Source: Hericium rajendrae
Taxonomy: Eukaryota > Basidiomycota > Agaricomycetes > Russulales > Hericiaceae
NCBI GenBank assembly: GCA_033439255.1
Contig: JAVRDV010000016.1
Span: 868,001-932,000, forward strand
Direction: 5' to 3'
DNA: 64,000 nucleotides
In this document: positions 56,037 to 64,000 of the stretch, piece by piece
Numbering within the stretch: the first letter of the stretch is position 1
How the letters are laid out: each line of letters begins with the position of its first letter
Translations under genes and position numbers: made by a program
The notes under the pieces: generated by a model
The model's database searches: none
What the model saw: only the letters and a program-made list of their open reading frames with translations
What the model was told of the DNA's origin: nothing

Positions 56037-57719
56037 CTACTTATCTCCAACGTTGCTATCAGAGGATTCTCCCAATTCTGAGTCCGTCGAAAACTCGTCA
56101 GTAGGAAGGGGCATATGAGTGTTGACCCAGCTGAATTGGTCTGCGACTGTGTCAAACCGATGTTGGACCTCTTCAGACAGGTCATCATGGTCCTGCCGAA
56201 GAGTCGAGAGAGCGTCGGACAAACCAGGGACTTCACACTCTAAGTCGGCAACCTGTCGAGAGACATCGTCGAGCTTGTCCTCCAAATCCTTCATACCCTC
56301 CTTCAGCTCCTGTCTCATCACCGTCACACTCTGCTCCAGAGAAGCTATGCGATTGAGGATGACGTTGCCCTGCTCTGCAGCTAGGGAATACCGCTGAAGG
56401 CCTTTCTCCAATTGCATGGACACATGATCAACATTCTTATGCAGCCCTTTGATGTGCTGGTCAATGTCATGCAGCATATTCATGTTAACCAAGCCGGTTT
56501 GGCCATAAGAAGCTGCGACGTTGCCTCTTTCGTACCGGCTGAGCTCCGGAGTGGTTGTCCCTACGCTAGATGGACCAGGTGCCAACTGGCACTCCTGAGA
56601 AGCTCGGCTACCTGCACCAGTTCGGTCTTTGTCGGTCCGCGTCTGAAGTTGTACTAAAGATTGGGCCTTGGCCTGGATCCACACCATAGGTACATCTGAA
56701 ACCGATGAGATCATGCAACGGAAATGATACATGAACTAACCTTTTCCCGGGGCGGTCTTCGGATCGATGTTGTCGTGCGGCAGAGAGCTCGGACTGCTAG
56801 CCCGGAGATAATGACTCTGGACGATTGGCCCGTGGAATGCTCTGCCAGTGATCGCACTGGGCGGCGGCGGTCGTTGGAGTGCAGGTTCACAATTCCGCCT
56901 CTTTGCCGGTACTATAGGCATCGTCGGCATTAACACGTCTCCACTCCCGATGACCTGCGGACTTCCTACACAACAGCTGTTAATGTGCAATACAAGATTA
57001 CTATGAGACAACACACCTTTGCGAGTTGATCCATTATCCTCATTGCCCAGCTTATCCTCCACTGCAATTAGGCCCTCCTTATCCCCATGCTGACGCTTGT
57101 CTGGAGCTGCAGGGCCTAAATCTGAAATCAGTGCAGAACAAGGAACATACAACAAAGTCATTACCTTGTCCTCCCTCCAACATTGTCGTCGGTCTGATCC
57201 CTCCCCTCGACATCCGGAACCTCTCCACTGCCCGTAGGAGTGACTCTACAATGGTTCCATCAGGTGCTAGCATCACCCCACTGCCTCCACCATAACAAGT
57301 CTTGTACCACTCCGCAACCTTGATGAGCAAAGGGGGGAAACTCTCCAAGATGCATTTCCCACCTGAGGGACGGTCAATCCGAGTGCTAGCTTCGAGGCGC
57401 TTGACTTCTGCAATCGCCTTTTCGATGACGACCTGCGATGCGCGTCAGGGTGTGTACGTAGCTGGAAGATAGCATAGACACTTACTGCGTCACTGCAAAT
57501 GCGAGCGAGGCACCACGGCCTGTCTACCATCCCCGCATCTGCCACGTCGTCAAGATCTCTTCCAATCCGATATTCCATACTCTCAACAGTGGCCCGGAGA
57601 GTCGTCCAGTTGAACGTTATGCTTGTGGAAGAGCGAGAAGCGGTAGTGTGGCAGGGCATTGGACAAGGACATTCCGCACGATGGGCCTCCCTAACACTCA
57701 CAGACGACAGACCATGCAT
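56037..57719 (-). CDS. Unrecognised multi-exon gene with a coiled-coil C-terminus, about 496 aa
   Basis: Exons 57719-57486, 57432-57165, 57121-57017, 56965-56741 and 56695-56037 join in phase (1491 bp). The N-terminal part has YRIGRDLDDVADAGMVDRPW, EVKRLEASTRIDRPSGGKC and LIKVAEWYKTCYGGGSGVML, a well-formed but unfamiliar domain. The last exon is a long coiled coil (ILNRIASLEQSVTVMRQELK, then LEDKLDDVSRQVADLECEVP) ending in acidic TDSELGESSDS. The first exon is uncertain: the frame is open upstream of the chosen ATG without another ATG. It is divergent to the gene at 58073, with about 350 bp between. Possible role: scaffold or DNA-associated protein; nothing firmer can be said. Confidence 0.6.
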
Positions 57720-58072
57720 CGCAAAGTCATTCCATCTCTGACCGGGAGTTGCCGCATGCCACGGAATGCCTGCCCTTTGATTCGGGTTTGAGACAAAGTC
57801 AGTTTTGAGTCAGGTTAAGGTTAGATGACATAAGATCCAGGTAACCGGGCTGGTCCGGCCGGACCGACTTGACTAGGACCGGACGGTCAGAACCGGATTA
57901 CATCAGCACGATGTGACATCATTTTTGTGACGATGAAACGCGCAACACGTGACAAACAAAGCAGCATCAAAGTCCGCGCTCGGTCTCCTTCCCTCCCCCC
58001 ACATCATTGCCTTCCTCAGTCACTATTAACCTGCGGTCTCTGTTTTCAATCATCGCTCATCCTAGCTTTATC
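57720..58072. other. Divergent promoter region
   Basis: Shared upstream region of the genes at 56037-57719 and 58073-59111, with clustered CCGGAC/GGTCCGGCC motifs at about 57850-57895. No TATA box seen. Confidence 0.4.
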
Positions 58073-59111
58073 ATGTCTTCCATTGCGGACCTCAATGCAG
58101 CGTACTCCGCTGCTTGTGACTCGGTCGGTCTTGGTCTTGTTGCTGCAAGGGCAACATCCCCGTTGATGCCTCCGGGCATGCGTGTCGCCTGGGTGCATGG
58201 CTTCATCCAGTGTTTGGTGTGTCACCCTCGGCTACCATCTCCGCTTCTATTCAGTGCTTTGTAGAAGCATGCCGACGCCATTCGAGCGAGCACGGCCAAC
58301 GTGTCCGAGGAGACCGCACTAGTCCCCGTCCCCTCGTTCATGCGCAACACCATGCGAGTCCTCTCGTCCATGTGGCCTGAGAACGTCGATCTCCACGCGC
58401 TCTCCGATTACGCGTATATCGATGGTCTCAGTCCGTCATACTGGATGGCAAGGTCGGAGCAGTTCTGTGGTCATCGCTGGTGGGAGGATGGTGCGTTCCT
58501 GATTGTCATGAACAAATGCGTCAGCTGATGTCCATCACAGTACAGATCTCTGACGCATCTTTCCCCATCTTTCACCTTCCACAAGACCTGGTCTATCCAA
58601 TATATGATCCCACCCCCTCCGCCTATACCCTCCCTCCTCCGGAGCTCACGCTCACAGGCCCCATCAACGCTGACGCCTGGCGTGGGTTGTTTGCAGAGTC
58701 GCCGGAGTCTCTGCAATATGAAGGGCATCGCGCTACCAGTAGTACGTATCCCTCCTCAACTCTTCTGTCATTGCTTTTATACTGACATCGCACCGCTCAG
58801 ACCAGCCGGACCAGCCTGCTGTGGGTCGCACACCTCCGGATGTCGACATGGGACATCAATCTCATGCCTCCGCGCGGCGGCAGCGACCCGCAATGATGAG
58901 TTCCGGAGGGCAGCTGCCCCAGCCTTTGCGCGTTGTTCCGGCACCGCGCGGAGTCTCCGCGCGCACACCGGACAACACGCCGGTCGACCGCTCATTGGTC
59001 CGAGAGGGTCTTCGACCGCTTGCTGCACTGCGGAGGCCAGCCCCGCCCCCCGTGTTCGGTATACCGAAGCGGCCGATGCGCAAAGCCGCCGGTCGCTCCA
59101 GGGTTGATTAA
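58073..59111 (+). CDS. Unrecognised four-exon gene, 293 aa
   Basis: Exons 58073-58216, 58265-58490, 58541-58741 and 58801-59111 (882 bp) keep frame. The start MSSIADLNAAYSAACDSVGL lies in the first exon; later parts include MRVAWVHGFIQCLKHADAIR, LSSMWPENVDLHALSDYAYI and WMARSEQFCGHRWWEDG. The C-terminus is Arg/Pro-rich and basic (LRRPAPPPVFGIPKRPMRK). I know no family. The last ~190 bp of the gene recur at 62.35-62.54 kb at the end of another frame, so the C-terminal module is shared locally. Confidence 0.55.
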
Positions 59112-59125
59112 TTTCTTGCATGTAA
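58925..59125 (+). repeat. Duplicated 3' gene end, copy A
   Basis: Matches 62352-62544 with conserved blocks such as TGCGGAGGCCAGCCCCGCC and TTCTTGCATGTA/ACTTTCATGTA after the stop. The match covers coding end and 3' flank. Confidence 0.75.
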
Positions 59126-61733
59126 TAGTAGCTAGGCATTTATCATAATTCACCCATATCCTGCACCCCACACGACCTATCCCGCATCCAAAACCTCTCC
59201 CCCGACCCAACAACTCGTGCACATTATGCTGTCATGCAACATATCCCATCGCCGTGGAGAATGAGTCGCAGAGCGGCCTTGGGCCACGTACGGAGGTGAG
59301 CACACCGCGAGCAACATGCAGGGAGGACACGTACCTCGGGTAAGCACCCCACCCCTCTTGCATCGCATATGCATGCCGAGACATTGAACAACATGCCCGC
59401 CCCGCTCCGCCCCATCACACGCCCATATATGCCCGCCAACGAGCCCGGGGACCACCGTGGAGTCCGCGCAGATGACATGACCAGTGCTAATCAGCACCAC
59501 GCCCCCAGTCCCGTCCCTTCGCAAGTCCCCGCAACTCTACCCACTAGTCTGGTGGTCCGGTGAAGACCGGCGCATTTTGGACCCCCGCAAACGCATCGCG
59601 TGCCCATGAAGACAGCGCTCGCCAGTCTCCCCCCTCCAGTCCGCTTTGAACCGCGAGAGCGAGCACACACAAATGACCCCCGAACACGTCCAACACCCAT
59701 GTGGGAAAGGACGTGATGCCCGGCGGTTGCATGGCAAGCAAGGCGCGGCCTCTCGAACTTGACGATGACGCCCTTGGCATGCCATGGAGCTGTGCACGAG
59801 ACTGGCAGACGGCGCTCGAGGACGCGGGCGCAGGGGCAGAGTCGGTGGATGAGCGAGATCGGCAGGCTATGTGCACGAGAAATGGTAAGCAAGATCCCAT
59901 TCCGCGAAGCAAAGTACAACTCACTCATGGTGTCGAATCCAGCCGAACTCCGAACCGGCTCATCCGGGAAAGGCGTCAGCGCATGGGAGATCGAAAAGCG
60001 CGACGAAAGCAGCCAGAAACTGAATGCCAGATGAGATCCGCGCATCTAACTTGACGATGACACCTTCGGTTTGGAACTGGCGGACAGCACTCCAGACTGG
60101 TCCTGCGGAAGGGTATGCGATCAGGCGCAGAGTCTGTAGGCGAGCAAGATCAGTAGGGTACGCAAAGGGGAAATGGTAAACAAGACCGCCTTCTCAGAAT
60201 GAAGCACGCGGCACTCACCACATTCTCCAGTCCGATTCGAACACATGCACACCGTGAGCAGCGTCATCGAGAGGATAGAACGTGATGTCGAAGGATTCAA
60301 GAATGCGAGAGTGTGCAGGGCATGCAACGGACGCTGGGAAACCACATCGCGCTCAATGTCCAGCTGGAGCGCGTGACGCCCGAATCACAGACATGACCCG
60401 TACTCAGCACGCCCGGGCATCGCAGAGCGCCCACAATGGTGCCATTCTGGTGCACGCGCTAACAGCGGAGAGCGGGCGCCATGAGCGAAGACGCGTCCCG
60501 CCTCCACATACTTGACGATGATGCCCTCGAGATGTCTAGCTCAAGGTGCTCAGGCGGACAGCAATGCGACGGCACAGCGGATGTATGGATTTCGAAAGTG
60601 CCGCGCAAGAGGGGACTGGCAGAGCGGGAATACGAGGTGAGTACCACATTATCCCCGTGCGCAAAGGCCTCCTCCCCCCAATCTTTACTTACTTCTAACT
60701 CCATGACGTGCCCTGCGAGCGCGTGCGAACATACGCCCAGTGTCGCCACCGCTCACCACGACGATGAGCACTTCATCTTCGGAGTGTGACTGCTGCTCGC
60801 CGCGGGGCCTGAAAGCCACATGTCCGGGCAACGAAAATTTGTTTTTCGAGCTCCTGGTCTGTCCACCTTCCCCTCGGTTCATTTCGATGAAAGAGACTGA
60901 CTGCGTCACATAGCGAGTCAGTGCACGCGCTGGGCTACGCCCAGCGCTCGGATCAGTGTGAACGGAAGTCCATTCGCATTGCCAACGAATATCTTCCGTC
61001 TACCACGTCCAACTGCCGCAAGCCTCGGGAGCCTGGATCTCAAAACTCCGAGGCGACAAACGCCTTCCACGAAGACATCAAGTCAATAACTGAAACGTCG
61101 TCAAAACTGCGCGCTCGGAACACTCACCAGCATCAAGCATGCACGGGGCTGCGCCCCACGCCCGCGCCGTTGCTGACAGCACGTGAACTTTTGCGGAATA
61201 CGAACATTTGCTCTAATGATAGCGGTCCCCGCTCGCCGCGGGGCCTCTGGGCCCGATTTTTGAAACCAAAATAACTGTTATTGGCGACCTCAAGGTGAGC
61301 TCCAATTCACCTCGGCTAATAATGAAAAAGAACTCACGAGAATGACACCGCAGATCACACTGGGCTCCACCCAGAGCTCGCGCGACTGTAAATGTTGATG
61401 TTCACGGACATCGACTCCGACTATTTGGCCTAATGACGGTGCTTGCCGCTCGCCGTGGGGAATCTGGCGTCGAATTTTGGGCCGAAAAAAGCTGCTTGTT
61501 GCGAGCTTCTTGTGAGTTTCAGTTTCTCTCAGCTAATTACCACGACAAACTCACCAGAACAGCGTCATAATGGTGCTAGGCTGCGTCAATCTTCGCATGT
61601 GCCATCCCTGCTCGGGGTATCAACGGACACCTGTTGAATCGGACCTCGAAAGGTCATCTCTCCAGCCCGAGAACTCGCTCCCTGTAGGGGCCTGGACTGC
61701 GTCTAACAATGCCCCGCACCCACGCACAACGAC
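59126..61733. repeat. Region of exon-like modules and tandem repeats, no settled gene
   Basis: Blocks beginning ACTTGACGATGA(C/T)GCC(C/T)T recur near 59757, 60049 and 60511. Each can encode LDDDALGMP/LDDDTFGLE/LDDDALEMS, and each is followed about 120-130 bp later by a splice-donor-like GGTAAGCA/GGTAAACA/GGTGAGTA. A second unit, GCTCGCCG(C/T)GGGG followed by an AT-rich splice-like tail, recurs near 60795, 61230 and 61450. This may be one gene built of repeated small exons, or several decayed duplicates. I could not build a model. Confidence 0.4.
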
Positions 61734-62640
61734 GTGAAACCGCCGACGACTGGCATCGAACTGGGTGAGCCCCATACGGCTGCCACTTACGAATCACCAG
61801 AGTCTGAGCCGGACTTCGTCAATCGCACGCTCCACAACGACATCGTCACCACCACGATCCAGAACGGCTACGAGGCAGGTCTGATGGCTGGGCGAAAGTC
61901 AGGTTTCGCGAGGGCGTGAGGGGTTGGTGGGAAGCACGAAGGCAGGACGGAGTGCGCGTCATGAGGAGGGTCCGAGCGAGTGCACTAAGCAGGGTAGCCT
62001 TGAGGTAAGCACCCCCGCATCACTCGCCATGTCAATCGATGAGATCGACACTGACTTCCTCATGCACATATGCAAAGAGGCAGAGTATGGGGTCTGGGAG
62101 GAAGGACTAGAAGCAGGGATAACGATGGGGAGGAAAGAAGGCAGAAATGACACATACCGGGAGGGATACAAAGCCGCGAAACGCGAGGCGAGTACTGCAA
62201 CCAGCGCCCCAGATGAAGCTCCTGCAATCGACACATTCCCGCATCTCATGATGTCTTCGACACCCCGCACCAACTCGACACCCCCTATTCCATGCCTCGC
62301 ACCACAGAGCTATTGCTTGCTCCTGGACTGTAACACCCTCGGCCTGCACCCATTGTCCCGATACCGTGCAGAGTCTCTGACCGTGCACGGGACAGCACAC
62401 CGGTTGACCACGCATTGGTCCGAGATGGCCTTCGTCCTCATGCTACCCTGCGGAGGCCAGCCCCGCCACCGGTGTTTGGTATACCAAAGCGAAAGGCTCG
62501 CAAAGCTGCCCATCGCTCCAGGATTGATTACTTACTTTCATGTATTGAACTGGTCACCCCGCTGGCACTATGCGGGGGTCACCGGCAAGGCAACAGGGGT
62601 GAGCTCTTACTTGGAGGAATGCTCAATGTTTACATCATAA
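61734..62640 (+). CDS. Putative gene with EGxxxG repeats, possibly broken
   Basis: Frames in this stretch read TIQNGYEAGLMAGRKSGF and VWEEGLEAGITMGRKEGRND then YREGYKAAKREA, a glycine-spaced repeat reminiscent of Yae1/Lto1-like or other EGxxxG helical proteins of Agaricomycetes. The pieces lie in different frames around 61915, with a possible intron. The 3' end duplicates the C-terminal module of the gene at 58073-59111. Function unknown; it may be a decayed relative. Confidence 0.35.
62352..62544 (+). repeat. Duplicated 3' gene end, copy B
   Basis: Counterpart of 58925-59125. In the matching frame it reads LRPHATLRRPAPPPVFGIPK, as in copy A (LRPLAALRRPAPPPVFGIPK). Confidence 0.75.
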
Positions 62641-62740
62641 GTGAGAAGGAGTTCCTTTCGGCGATGCGTGAATTAAAAATACATGTGGTAACCAAATTTC
62701 GTAATTCGAGCCAGGCTCCCCCACAGGTTCCGCGCACCCT

Positions 62741-64000
62741 TCAATCCTCTCCTGTCAACGGAGACTGCAGATAGTCCCATTCTACATCTGCAAGGCTTCG
62801 CAGCTCCTCCACCTGGTTGATCGTGATTGTGCAATGCTTGATGACGAGAGTGAGCCGTGTCCCAAATGCCGCATAGCGATGGGACAGGGATTGCTTGAGA
62901 ATGTAGCCAATGGCATAGGAAGGACGAGAAACCTCATATATGGACCACGGACTATCCCGAGGCCTGGGGTAACTTGTATTAAAATCGACTTCCATGAACT
63001 CGATACGTAATAGATTTCTGAAGAGGTGCGGGAACGAGTCTGGCATTGGGACCTCGTCGACTTCATCTGAGTCCAGGATTGTGATCGGCTCGACTTCATC
63101 TTCCTCCGGAGGAGGGGGCATAAAGGAGCGGGGTGCGGCTAAAGCCATACAGAGCGTACGGCCACTGCCGCCCTTCACCGCGATGGTTTCAATGCCGGTG
63201 TAGGCATGGAAACCAGAGAGCCAGTCGCGAAAAGTGATCTTCTCGATGATGTAATTGTCCCAGTGTTCCAAACCGTGGTCCTCTCCAAAGTCCAGAACAA
63301 GATGCCGTATCTGACGTTTGGTCTCTGTGCTTGGGACATGATTGAGGTCCTCTATCATGGGGCGCCTCTCTGGAGGTCTCTCATCGTCATACCCATCGGT
63401 ATTGGCGTACACGACAACCGAGATGTTCGGGAGATCTGGGTCAAAGGTGGGATGGCCGGTGTGATTGGAGAAGGGAGGATATCCTGATAAGTAGATGTCC
63501 CAGGCTAGGTTATAAGAGATAAAACCGATGCGCATGCTCAGGGGATGGGGTGAGATGTGGCTATCAATGAATGTTGTGAGTGGGGCAAATTCGCCGGCCT
63601 GAGGGTGATCGCCGAGGATGAGGATATTGCAAGAGGGAGGTACAGTGATGTGCTTGATGACATGCGCCATGTGCAGGAATGATTTGTCCTGACATGTGAA
63701 TTTTTGTAGTGAACCGAATGTGACCACAGGCACGACGGGAGGAGGGGAGGGGAGAGGAGGGAAGCAGTGGGAGAGAAACAGCATTTGAAGGTTGGACATC
63801 TGACCGAGAGCTTCGAGCATCTCTCTAAAAGCGTTGACGCTGGGTGGAGCAACAGGAGGTGCCTCTTCAGATGCTACATAGTCCGATGGATGGTCGAAAA
63901 TAATCTTGTGGTCAGGATCAATATTTAGCAGATCTGATCGGGTGGATTTATTATTAATGTGGAGATTGGTGAGACCACGTAGAATACTCCCGGACCACAC
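62741..64000 (-). CDS. Partial LRR/F-box-type protein, runs off the window
   Basis: About 419 residues are open to the window edge, so the N-terminus and any F-box are missing. Visible parts include LRGLTNLHINNKS, MLEALGQMSNLQMLFLSHCF, FGSLQKFTCQDKS and RNLLRIEFMEVDFN, which look like the irregular leucine-rich repeats of Agaricomycete F-box proteins, with an acidic loop (PPPPEEDEVEPITILDSDEV). No intron is needed in the visible part. It ends SPLTGED. Assignment is by pattern only. Confidence 0.6.
   Translation of the reverse strand: MWSGSILRGLTNLHINNKSTRSDLLNIDPDHKIIFDHPSDYVASEEAPPVAPPSVNAFREMLEALGQMSNLQMLFLSHCFPPLPSPPPVVPVVTFGSLQKFTCQDKSFLHMAHVIKHITVPPSCNILILGDHPQAGEFAPLTTFIDSHISPHPLSMRIGFISYNLAWDIYLSGYPPFSNHTGHPTFDPDLPNISVVVYANTDGYDDERPPERRPMIEDLNHVPSTETKRQIRHLVLDFGEDHGLEHWDNYIIEKITFRDWLSGFHAYTGIETIAVKGGSGRTLCMALAAPRSFMPPPPEEDEVEPITILDSDEVDEVPMPDSFPHLFRNLLRIEFMEVDFNTSYPRPRDSPWSIYEVSRPSYAIGYILKQSLSHRYAAFGTRLTLVIKHCTITINQVEELRSLADVEWDYLQSPLTGED

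Overview
The window looks like a chromosome segment of a mushroom-forming basidiomycete (Agaricomycetes). The signs are many genes split by 45-70 bp GT-AG introns, a GC-rich gene background, fungal proteins (basidiomycete-type MED19, a GH92 mannosidase, a berberine-bridge oxidoreductase, an F-box/LRR protein) and basidiomycete-type transposons. No species can be named from the sequence alone.

Layout. 0-5.4 kb is an AT-richer, transposon-rich edge. It holds the 3' part of an unrecognised conserved gene with a premature stop, a decayed LTR fragment, about three ~169 bp tandem repeats, and an intact four-exon integrase-core gene. 6.4-22.6 kb is ordinary genic DNA: a secreted FAD oxidoreductase (6 exons), an IMD/BAR-like coiled-coil protein (7 exons), a RecQ-type helicase remnant, an intact secreted GH92 alpha-mannosidase (11 exons) head-to-head with a broken GH92 paralogue, and a Nudix (DUF4743-type) hydrolase. 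22.6-25.2 kb is a pogo-like transposase gene whose left terminus lies 30 bp after the Nudix stop.

26-44.5 kb is a graveyard of copies of essential host genes: a phosphoesterase fragment, a FAS2 (fatty acid synthase alpha) pseudogene that still carries an intron, and a PWP2 (UTP1) pseudogene. The PWP2 copy is split by a non-autonomous hAT element (30096-43963, perfect 8-bp target duplication), which is itself filled by a 12.1 kb Gypsy-type LTR retrotransposon (31816-43944) with almost identical 1018 bp LTRs. Between pol and its 3' LTR the retroelement carries two antisense accessory genes, flanked by two copies of its polypurine tract.

46.4-64 kb is genic again: MED19, a 685 bp TA-flanked MITE, an F-box/LRR protein, the GDT1 cation transporter, an intron-bearing tRNA-Thr(AGU), AT-rich and palindromic repeats, a divergent pair of unrecognised multi-exon genes (56.0-57.7 and 58.1-59.1 kb), a stretch of module-like repeats, a duplicate of one gene's 3' end, and the 3' part of an LRR-like gene that runs off the window. 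The intact host genes do not form an obvious pathway or cluster. For the ten gene models whose exons are given in full, coding lengths sum to whole codons. All calls rest on reading the sequence and on remembered family features; no searches were run.
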